A DNA stretch of 47,265 nt from an uncultured Candidatus Poseidoniales archaeon (GTDB taxonomy: Archaea; Thermoplasmatota; Poseidoniia; Poseidoniales; Poseidoniaceae): positions 1 through 47,265 of the forward strand of contig CABYOM010000006.1 of the NCBI GenBank assembly GCA_902520595.1, given 5' to 3'. Of this stretch, positions 40,730-47,265 are shown in pieces; position 1 is the stretch's first letter; every line of letters begins with the position of its first letter. Position numbers and translations under genes: made by a program. The notes under the pieces were generated by a model. The model had not been told where the DNA came from. It was given only the letters and a program-made list of their open reading frames with translations, and searched no databases.

Positions 40730-43700
40730 ATGCGCCTATCGAATGCAACGTTTTCTGCGTTTTTGTTGACCTTTATGATGCTCTCATCTTTACTGATCTT
40801 TGAGCATCCAAATTTCACTGACACTGAGCTCAAAGATTCAAGTCAAGATGACCTTCTTTCTACCTCTGCACGTAATTCTGCAAAATCTTTCCTCGTATCA
40901 GGGGGATCTTCGACTCAAAGTATTGATGCTGAATATATCGATTCCAATCCAACCGGTGGCTGGGTCATAGGTTCGACATTTAACCAAACGTTGACATTTG
41001 GAACTCAAACGCTCTCGCCCTCCTCACCGTATACCTTTGGCGAATTTTTCCTTGCCTCTGTAGATGATGCAGGTAACTGGCTATCCGTTTTCGGTGCTGA
41101 CCACAGTTTTGGCTCTGGAGGTCTTTCTTCTCTCAATGATATCACAGTTGATGCGGGTGGAGAAATCATTGTAACTGGATTTTTTTACGGTGAAATTTCC
41201 TTCTCCGGTGGTGGCGGACCCGCTGCTGTCATCTCAAATACCAATCCAAATTTTCATCGCGAGGGTTTTGTGGCTAAGGCAGACCCGATGGGTAACTGGC
41301 TTTGGGCACACAGTTTCGTGACACTGGTCAACGGTTCAGGAGAATTTAGCGATACCGAATCTGTCGTACTGAACACGATGGGTGAAGTATACCTCACCGG
41401 AACTTTCCAGGGCGAAACCGATTTTGGTGGCTTTTCACTGAATGAATCAAGCACACAAATCTATGTTGCCAAATTCGATGGAATGAACGGCTTACTTCAG
41501 TGGGTTGTTAGCGGTGGTGGAATAGGTACAAACGCAGTGTTCGATATGGCTACAACCTCTTCTGGAGGCGTGAAGATTGCGACTGTATGTGATGGTTTTT
41601 CCCAGTGGTCGACTTCAAGTTATGTGGCTAAAGGAACCTTTGATGCATTGATTGTCGAATTAGACAGTAATGGTGGTGTCATCAATCTCAATGGAATTGG
41701 AACCACGGGACAGCAAACAGTGGTTACTCAAATCCAAATCGACCAAGCAGGTGATACCTACCTGGCTGGAACCTTTGGCGGAACTATTACCAGTAGTGGC
41801 TGGAGTGCAACAGCGAGTTATGGAGGAAATGATGTTTTCGTTTCACGTAGTGCAGCATCTCCTTCCAACAGTTGGGCAGTCGTCTCTGGGTCCAGTGCAG
41901 AAGATGAACCGTGGGCTCTTGCAGTCACCTCATCGGGACAAGTCATCTTTGGGGGATATTACTCTGCAGCATTTACTGCTGGTTCAACAACAATAAGTCC
42001 GTCAAATCACGATGGTTATGCAGTTGGAATTTCATCAACTGGTACAATTGATTGGACTGAAAGAATTGGAGGTTCACAGTATGATTATGTGTGGAGCATG
42101 ACCGTTAACATGAGTGATTTCGTTGGTGTAGGCGGTTCCTATTCTGGTTCGATGACTCATGATGGTACCACACTGACATCATCTGGTGGTCGAGATTCCT
42201 ATGTTTGGGTTTTCGACCCATCATCTCTCAAGGATTCGGACGGTGACAGCGTCGTTGATGTTGATGATAATTGTCCAAATGTTGCAAACCCTTCACAAGC
42301 CAATACTGACGGTGACTCCTACGGAGATGAGTGTGATTCTGACGACGACAATGATGGTTTAACTGACAATTTCCCAGACCTTTGTCCTCGAAACGGCGAG
42401 TTCAATTGGACCAGCGACCAAGACTTTGATAATCCTTCAGATTCAACCGACTGGGATAACGATGGTTGTAAAGATGACTCCGAAGATCTTGATGACGATA
42501 ACGATGGAGTTCTTGACGTAAGTGACTTGTGCCCTTACACATCATACAGTCCTCCTCGCCCAACATGGGTCTCAGATACTACTACCAATGATATCGATGG
42601 CGATGGATGCCGTGACAGCGACGAGGATGTCGATGATGACGCTGATACCTTTGACGACGTGAACGACGATTGTCCAACGCTTGCGGGAACATCGACACTT
42701 GGAACAACTGGCTGTCTTGATACAGATGGAGATGGATGGTCCGACACAACCGATGATTGCCCAAATGAAGCTGGAAACTCGACTCTTGGTGGTAAGAATG
42801 CTTGTCCAGATAATGACGGTGACGGTTGGTCAAATGCGGACGATGCATTCCCTGATGAGGTAACTCAGTGGGCTGATGCAGATTCTGATGGTTTTGGTGA
42901 TAATACTATGGGTATAACCCCTGACGACTGCCCTACTGTTCCAGGAACATCAACGCTTGACCGGCTTGGATGTTTTGATGCTGATGAGGACGGTTATTCA
43001 AATGCCGATTCAACTTGGTATACAGAAGACGGTGCAGATGCATTCCCGTCAGATGCTACCCAATGGTCAGATTTTGACGGGGATGGATTCGGTGATAATT
43101 GGGGCAATTCAAGTTGGGACGACCGCAAGACCTCTTGGCCTGGTGAGCTCGTAGCCGGTGCTACAACGCAAGATGCTTGTCCTACACTTGCTGGAGATTC
43201 TTGGAGAGCAGATACTCTTGGATGTCCTGACGCAGATGGTGATGGATGGTATGACCTCATGGATGCGTTTGTCAATGATGCAACTCAATGGGAAGATATG
43301 GATATGGATGGTTTTGGTGATAATCTATCGGGCAATGAACCAGATGCTTGCCCAACGATTCCAGGAAATTCCTCAATGGACCGATTTGGCTGCATAGATA
43401 CCGATGGTGATGGCTACTCAAATGCCGACATTTCTTGGGGCTTTGACATGGGTGGCGATGCTTTTTCCAACGATCCTTCTCAATGGCTTGACAGTGATGG
43501 TGACGGGTATGGTGAGAATCCTCTCGGAACAACTCCTGACGCGTGTCCTACAATTCGCGACACCTCAAATGTTGACCGGTATGGTTGCGCAGATACTGAC
43601 GGTGACGGCGTTTCAGACCCGGATGATTCTTGGACACTTACTGATGGTGCTGACGCCTGTATCTTAGGTGCCGGCAATTCAACTGCAGACCGTAACGGTT

Positions 43701-44278
43701 GCTTTGACGGGGATGGTGACGGATATTCAAACCCAACCGAAGATTGGAAAGTGAGTGATGGAGCGGACGCTTATCCTGACGACCCTTTCCGATGGCTCCA
43801 AGAAACTTCATCCAGTGACGATGCATCATCTTCAACGACCCTTTTCCTTGGAATAGGGGGAGTTCTTGTTCTGGCAATTGTTGCCGTACTTGCAATAATT
43901 TTCCTCCGTAAGCCTGGAGATGAAGAGCCAGTTAACAAAACCTGGAATGATGGTTCCTTTGCCCCAATGGGTAGCGCAATGCCTGCAATGCCAAACATGG
44001 CAGCCCAGCCGGCGGTCATGATGCCTGTATACAGCAATCCTCCACAGCAGATGGCGCAAGTCGCTTCCACCCCCGCAGTTGCAATGCCGAACATGGCCGC
44101 TCAACCTGCAGCAGTTGCACAACCTGCAGCAGTTGCTCAGCCAGCTCCTGTTGCACAACCTGCACCTGTTCAGCCCGACCCTGCCCGTGAATATTACAAC
44201 GGATTGATTGCGCAAGGATATCCTCAGCCGAGTGCTCTTCAATATACCCAGCAATACTATCCAACGTTCCAAGCGTGA
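40730..44278 (+). CDS. Large surface protein with beta-propeller-like and calcium repeats, 1182 aa
   Basis: I start at an ATG before the hydrophobic signal segment FSAFLLTFMMLSSLLIF; the longer track ORF would overlap L30e. The N-terminal half has repeats of the SBBP/beta-propeller kind (GGWVIGSTFNQTLTFG, GEIIVTGFFYGEISFSGG, GEVYLTGTFQGETDFGG). From about residue 500 comes a long series of thrombospondin-type-3-like DxDGDG calcium sites with paired cysteines. One helix (LGIGGVLVLAIVAVLAIIFL) anchors it. The cytosolic tail has QPAAVA-type repeats and ends in a Tyr-rich REYYNGLIAQGYPQPSALQY motif. A cell-surface role is inferred. Confidence 0.85.
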   Translation: MRLSNATFSAFLLTFMMLSSLLIFEHPNFTDTELKDSSQDDLLSTSARNSAKSFLVSGGSSTQSIDAEYIDSNPTGGWVIGSTFNQTLTFGTQTLSPSSPYTFGEFFLASVDDAGNWLSVFGADHSFGSGGLSSLNDITVDAGGEIIVTGFFYGEISFSGGGGPAAVISNTNPNFHREGFVAKADPMGNWLWAHSFVTLVNGSGEFSDTESVVLNTMGEVYLTGTFQGETDFGGFSLNESSTQIYVAKFDGMNGLLQWVVSGGGIGTNAVFDMATTSSGGVKIATVCDGFSQWSTSSYVAKGTFDALIVELDSNGGVINLNGIGTTGQQTVVTQIQIDQAGDTYLAGTFGGTITSSGWSATASYGGNDVFVSRSAASPSNSWAVVSGSSAEDEPWALAVTSSGQVIFGGYYSAAFTAGSTTISPSNHDGYAVGISSTGTIDWTERIGGSQYDYVWSMTVNMSDFVGVGGSYSGSMTHDGTTLTSSGGRDSYVWVFDPSSLKDSDGDSVVDVDDNCPNVANPSQANTDGDSYGDECDSDDDNDGLTDNFPDLCPRNGEFNWTSDQDFDNPSDSTDWDNDGCKDDSEDLDDDNDGVLDVSDLCPYTSYSPPRPTWVSDTTTNDIDGDGCRDSDEDVDDDADTFDDVNDDCPTLAGTSTLGTTGCLDTDGDGWSDTTDDCPNEAGNSTLGGKNACPDNDGDGWSNADDAFPDEVTQWADADSDGFGDNTMGITPDDCPTVPGTSTLDRLGCFDADEDGYSNADSTWYTEDGADAFPSDATQWSDFDGDGFGDNWGNSSWDDRKTSWPGELVAGATTQDACPTLAGDSWRADTLGCPDADGDGWYDLMDAFVNDATQWEDMDMDGFGDNLSGNEPDACPTIPGNSSMDRFGCIDTDGDGYSNADISWGFDMGGDAFSNDPSQWLDSDGDGYGENPLGTTPDACPTIRDTSNVDRYGCADTDGDGVSDPDDSWTLTDGADACILGAGNSTADRNGCFDGDGDGYSNPTEDWKVSDGADAYPDDPFRWLQETSSSDDASSSTTLFLGIGGVLVLAIVAVLAIIFLRKPGDEEPVNKTWNDGSFAPMGSAMPAMPNMAAQPAVMMPVYSNPPQQMAQVASTPAVAMPNMAAQPAAVAQPAAVAQPAPVAQPAPVQPDPAREYYNGLIAQGYPQPSALQYTQQYYPTFQA
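42225..43800 (+). repeat. Thrombospondin-type-3-like coding repeat region
   Basis: Irregular units contain DSDGDG, DADGDGW or DGDGYS acidic loops, alternating with CPTxxGTSTLDRxGC-type cysteine segments. They are more diverged and more variable in length than in the other surface protein, so the two arrays probably expanded independently from a common module type. Confidence 0.75.
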
Positions 44279-44292
44279 AGAATTGGCATTGG

Positions 44293-44322
44293 GTTATGCT
44301 GAATACGCCGGATAAGCATAAC
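44293..44322. terminator. Inverted repeat between convergent genes, first hairpin
   Basis: GTTATGCT (44293-44300) pairs perfectly with AGCATAAC (44315-44322) across 14 bases. It lies 14 bases after the surface protein stop and before the convergent glycosylase gene, the right place for a two-way transcription end. Archaeal terminators mostly rely on T-runs, so this is tentative. Confidence 0.45.
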
Positions 44323-44324
44323 TA

Positions 44325-44341
44325 CAAGTTTTTCAAACTTG
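44325..44341. terminator. Inverted repeat between convergent genes, second hairpin
   Basis: CAAGTTT and AAACTTG form a perfect 7-bp stem with a TTC loop. It follows the first hairpin by two bases and contains a run of five T residues on the plus strand, which could by itself promote archaeal termination. It ends six bases before the stop of the glycosylase gene. Confidence 0.5.
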
Positions 44342-44347
44342 GATCTA

Positions 44348-45172
44348 TCAAATCATGGGTTGACATTGAGGACAGTAATCAAGCCGCCTACCTCCAGGTC
44401 GTGTATGCAATATCAGCGCTGCACAACGATGGCAGGGGAGTTCATCGCGAGTGAATACCCAGTGCCTTGCTCTCCCTCTGGACTGTCCTAAATCTCGAAG
44501 TTGATCGTATAATTCAAGGTCCACTGTAATTCCAGGAACGTCATAGGATTGACGTGAAAGGAATAATGCTTGTTGAGCCAATGTGATTTTTTCCTCATCG
44601 CTCAATGAGGCGACAGTACGATCGGGATGAAGGCTTGAAGTGAACAAAATCTCACTGCGAAGATAGTTCCCGACACCGGCAAAAAACCCTTGGTCTAAAA
44701 GCAAAGTTTTCAACCGACGTCGCTGAAACTTCTTTTGACTCATGTGTGTGATGAGTTGTTCAACCGTCGTTTCTGAAATGACGACATCTGGACCAAGTTT
44801 CTCGAGATATGGATGGCCCGTTAACTCCCACGGCTCCATCAAGAGGATATCTGTCGCAGACCATAATCGGCAAGTGTGTTTGTCTGTAGTGAGAGCGATT
44901 CGAAGCGAGCGATTCCACTTTTTTGGAGCAGTATCTTTCCGATTAACAGTCCATCTTCCATACAGTTGGTTGTGGCTATACATGACGAAGGAATCGAAAT
45001 GAATCAGCATCGCCTTTCCTCGGGCCTCAACTTTGAGCACTTTTTTACCAATGAAGTCAGAAGTTCTTTCGAGGTATCTTGGTACTGTAATTTCTATGTC
45101 GTGGATGACCTTTCCTTCCAATGCTTTACGAATCTTATTCGCAGCACGATGTATTTCAGGTCCTTCTGGCAT
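44348..45172 (-). CDS. nei: DNA glycosylase/AP lyase of the Fpg/Nei family, endonuclease VIII type, 274 aa
   Basis: It removes oxidised pyrimidines and nicks the strand. After Met removal the catalytic proline and glutamate are in PEGPEIHRAA. The rest tracks E. coli Nei well by eye: VEARGKAMLIHF, YSHNQLYGRW, LLDQGFFAGVGNYLRSEILF with the helix-two-turn-helix, and the C-terminal zinc finger CHRC...CPQC. Length is normal. Fpg/Nei enzymes are rare in archaea, so bacterial origin is likely. It converges with the surface protein gene across the double hairpin. Confidence 0.92.
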   Translation of the reverse strand: MPEGPEIHRAANKIRKALEGKVIHDIEITVPRYLERTSDFIGKKVLKVEARGKAMLIHFDSFVMYSHNQLYGRWTVNRKDTAPKKWNRSLRIALTTDKHTCRLWSATDILLMEPWELTGHPYLEKLGPDVVISETTVEQLITHMSQKKFQRRRLKTLLLDQGFFAGVGNYLRSEILFTSSLHPDRTVASLSDEEKITLAQQALFLSRQSYDVPGITVDLELYDQLRDLGQSRGRARHWVFTRDELPCHRCAALILHTRPGGRRLDYCPQCQPMI

Positions 45173-45228
45173 GTTTTGAATTTATTGTAACCAATTAAGA
45201 AGTTCTGTATTCATTATCTCCGAGGAAA

Positions 45229-45651
45229 TCAGTAATCCAATACATTGTAGCCCTCTTGCATCCAATGGAAACCTTTTACCGACCAGTGCAGCAATTGGTC
45301 GACATGGGTTGTGCTAAGTCCCGCAGCCGATGCAACCTTGATGAGAACAGTGCGCTCTGCATCGTCGACCTCTCTATCAGCCATTGTCATGAGGCAGATG
45401 TCACGAAGAGCCAATTTGATGGAGCGAGGCTGCATCTTTGCAAGGTGGGCATCCAGGTCTAATTGTTGGAGCATGCTTTCACGAAGCTGTTGCTTTCGCT
45501 GTGGAGAAAGCAGTGTAGCCCCGAGTCTCTGTTCATAAAATGCCATTTCAATACGAGTGATATCGTCATCAACACTTGCAAGATAAGCCAAAAGTTGAGC
45601 GTATTGGAAGCGTTCGGAGGGTTCCATTTCGTGGATGACGTCATGAAGCAT
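45229..45651 (-). CDS. TerB-like helical protein, 140 aa
   Basis: The all-helical acidic sequence has the two-part pattern of TerB/tellurite-resistance-type domains: RFQYAQLLAYLASVDDDITRIEMAFYEQRL, then ALRDICLMTMADREVDDAERTVLIKVASAAGL. The D-x-x-x-x-x-E positions in each half could bind metal. The track start is a TTG; the ATG two codons later is used here, and another Met at codon 9 is possible. It lies upstream of nei on the same strand by 56 bases and is divergent from the secreted protein. The function of the family is poorly defined. Confidence 0.65.
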   Translation of the reverse strand: MLHDVIHEMEPSERFQYAQLLAYLASVDDDITRIEMAFYEQRLGATLLSPQRKQQLRESMLQQLDLDAHLAKMQPRSIKLALRDICLMTMADREVDDAERTVLIKVASAAGLSTTHVDQLLHWSVKGFHWMQEGYNVLDY

Positions 45652-45710
45652 GAACAACCGTCACACCCTTTATCCAAGAGCATTTTGGTATCAAGTGAAT
45701 GGAAAATAGA

Positions 45711-45718
45711 CATAAAGG
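45711..45718 (+). promoter_or_regulatory. Possible TATA element of the secreted protein gene
   Basis: CATAAAGG lies 25 bases upstream of an in-frame ATG (45736) and 37 bases upstream of the ATG chosen for the gene. This spacing would give a nearly leaderless transcript, common in archaea. The match to a TATA box is partial. Confidence 0.3.
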
Positions 45719-45747
45719 GGTTTGAACAGCAGGGCATGAGGGGTATA

Positions 45748-47265
45748 ATGAATAAGCGCCGAATCTCAATATTTTTGACTGTCCTCTTGCTCGTACCGCT
45801 GTTGAATACAGTTCAAGCAGATGGGACAGAACAAGCCGCACTTGAGGCAAAGAATCTCACTGCTTCGTTCAATTTAACCAGTGAAACGGTGACGGTGAGT
45901 TGGGAAAACATCGATACAAACGATTACGTTATTCTTGAAGAGTTGCAAAATACAAACTATTCTCTTTATCGATCTGATGAACCCTTAAACAGTTCCAATT
46001 ATCAAAACGCACAACTTGTAGAAGATAATATTCAAGCCTGCTTTGAAGACGATTCGCTTACACAGTGCAAAAATCGCCAACACATCATCGTCTTACAGAC
46101 GCCAGCAAATACCGATGGTGGATTCTACTATGGCGTTGTGAGCACGTTGCTGAACGGAACCATCATCGCAGATTTTTCTATTGGAAATGCTTCTCTCGAC
46201 CAGCCACTTTACGAATATGGCTCACCGATTACCTCTCCATATTCACTCCAGGCAACATATGATCCTGAGACTTCAACAACCAATCTAAATTGGATTGACG
46301 TTTCTCAAGTCGACCCTTCAGTTGATTCGAACCACACAACTTCTCTTTGGTCGCATGCCGTAAAAGCAAATCGAAGTAACTGGGATTCAATCAACAAAAC
46401 GAGTATTGTAGACAACCTTTCTTCAGATATCAATTCCTATGAGATTTCACATCCAACAAATACCAGCCGAGTTCAATTCTACACCGTCATGCATTCGCTT
46501 GATGGCCAGCAAGATGAGCGATTGCTCTCAAGCAATTCTCTTGCTCAAGGCATCACTGAAGACAATGTGGGCTCATCAATTACTGGAACTCTCGTGGTGA
46601 ATTTTGATGCTGCGAATAGTACGACAACCCTCAACTGGAACGGTTCAATTATTGAAGATGCGAACCACACTTTGCACATTTGGCGCAGTCCAGCTGTGAT
46701 TAGTGATGTCCATGCAGACGAGGTTGTGGAGATTGCTCAATTGGCGGCAAATTCAACCCACTTCAATTTCTCAGTGCAATCAGGATACAGCGGTAACTCG
46801 CACTACCTTGTTACTCTTTCAGATGAACTCGGAAATCAACAGGAGGATCTCTCCGCTGCACCAAATGGTTTTGTCAATGAATTCACATTGAGTTTGAATG
46901 AGAACATCGTTACAGATTTGGCTGCTACCCATTCCATGGGCATAACGCAACTGACCTGGACGGACCTTGAGAATCACTCTGAGGCACAGTATCAGATTTG
47001 GCGCTCGATTACAGGACAAATTGCATCAACTTCGGATGGAACTCTCATTGCGACTGTCGATGCTGGAATTCAGCATTACAATTACACACTTGATTCCGGA
47101 GTATCTGAGAATTCATGGTATGCAATTACGGCAGTTGCTTCTTTCGGCACACAAAACGTAACTTATGCACAAAGCAATATTTCTCTTGGCCTGAATTCAC
47201 TGAATGCGCTTCTGGTTGAAGATACCAAGAAACCCGTTTCTCCTTCAACCCTGGGTGCAAATTAC
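45748..47265 (+). CDS. Secreted fibronectin-III-like protein, cut by the window end
   Basis: At least 506 codons run to the end of the window without a stop, so the ORF track omits it. A signal peptide (ISIFLTVLLLVPLLNTVQA) is followed by repeated beta-sandwich segments of the fibronectin type III or similar kind: VTVSWENIDTNDY, TTNLNWIDVSQVD, TTTLNWNGSIIED and ITQLTWTDLENHS each begin a unit, with IWRS later in the unit. Many NxS/T sequons suit an archaeal surface glycoprotein. GAGGGG precedes the ATG; an in-frame ATG four codons earlier is an alternative. Partners and function are unknown. Confidence 0.75.
   Translation, partial: MNKRRISIFLTVLLLVPLLNTVQADGTEQAALEAKNLTASFNLTSETVTVSWENIDTNDYVILEELQNTNYSLYRSDEPLNSSNYQNAQLVEDNIQACFEDDSLTQCKNRQHIIVLQTPANTDGGFYYGVVSTLLNGTIIADFSIGNASLDQPLYEYGSPITSPYSLQATYDPETSTTNLNWIDVSQVDPSVDSNHTTSLWSHAVKANRSNWDSINKTSIVDNLSSDINSYEISHPTNTSRVQFYTVMHSLDGQQDERLLSSNSLAQGITEDNVGSSITGTLVVNFDAANSTTTLNWNGSIIEDANHTLHIWRSPAVISDVHADEVVEIAQLAANSTHFNFSVQSGYSGNSHYLVTLSDELGNQQEDLSAAPNGFVNEFTLSLNENIVTDLAATHSMGITQLTWTDLENHSEAQYQIWRSITGQIASTSDGTLIATVDAGIQHYNYTLDSGVSENSWYAITAVASFGTQNVTYAQSNISLGLNSLNALLVEDTKKPVSPSTLGANY

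Overview
The window reads as a piece of an archaeal chromosome, most likely an aerobic marine euryarchaeon of the Marine Group II/III type (Candidatus Poseidoniia). The archaeal part rests on sequence: a split RNA polymerase largest subunit (A' and A'') in the order rpoH-rpoB-rpoA1-rpoA2-rpl30e, a Pop5-type RNase P protein, an FtsZ-family GTPase, an XPD-type helicase and a TATA box in front of a tRNA. The lineage is inferred from huge thrombospondin-type-3 surface proteins with a single C-terminal membrane anchor, a SAP/membrane/zinc-ribbon protein and a Rieske/cytochrome b operon. Genes are tightly packed and no stretch longer than 300 bases lacks a gene. No rRNA, CRISPR array, insertion sequence or prophage was seen.

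Layout. 1-2.6 kb: XPD-like helicase (cut by the window start), a doubtful GC-rich small ORF and a ribbon-helix-helix regulator beside a 24-bp palindrome. 2.6-5.6 kb: duplicated TerB-like protein, NADP-type glutamate dehydrogenase, a redoxin and a SixA-like phosphatase. 5.7-9.8 kb: a 1366-residue calcium-repeat surface protein. 9.8-14.4 kb: divergent propionyl/methylmalonyl-CoA locus (carboxyltransferase, small subunit, biotin carrier one way; B12-binding mutase subunit, MeaB GTPase, CTP-dependent lipid kinase-like protein the other way). 14.5-19.0 kb: a 40-residue membrane peptide, asparagine synthetase, a GshA-type glutamate-cysteine ligase, a membrane protein, a two-cluster ferredoxin and a small membrane protein, probably one operon. 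19.0-25.6 kb: SAP/zinc-ribbon membrane protein, then the respiratory operon (choice-of-anchor-V-like protein, small membrane protein, Rieske protein, cytochrome b6-like protein, and a fusion of cytochrome b subunit IV with an HdrD/GlpC-like iron-sulfur module). 25.8-31 kb: TPR protein, divergent FtsZ, membrane proteins, Pop5 and a methyltransferase-biotin ligase fusion. 31.1-40.7 kb: tRNA-Lys and the RNA polymerase operon ending with L30e. 40.7-47.3 kb: second large surface protein, Nei-type DNA glycosylase, TerB-like protein and a secreted protein running off the window end.

How the parts fit. The biotin carrier protein has a candidate modifying enzyme in the window (the biotin ligase fusion). 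Glutamate dehydrogenase, asparagine synthetase and GshA all use the glutamate/glutamine pool, and GshA implies a gamma-glutamylcysteine-based thiol. The respiratory operon looks like a b6f-type quinol complex in which subunit IV carries a complete cytosolic HdrD-like electron-transfer or disulfide-reductase module. That fusion is the strongest candidate for an undescribed system here. The RNA polymerase is also remodelled: RpoH and RpoA'' begin with the same helix-rich domain, RpoA' has a cysteine-bearing insertion before the active-site motif, and classical zinc sites of RpoB and RpoA' are degenerate.
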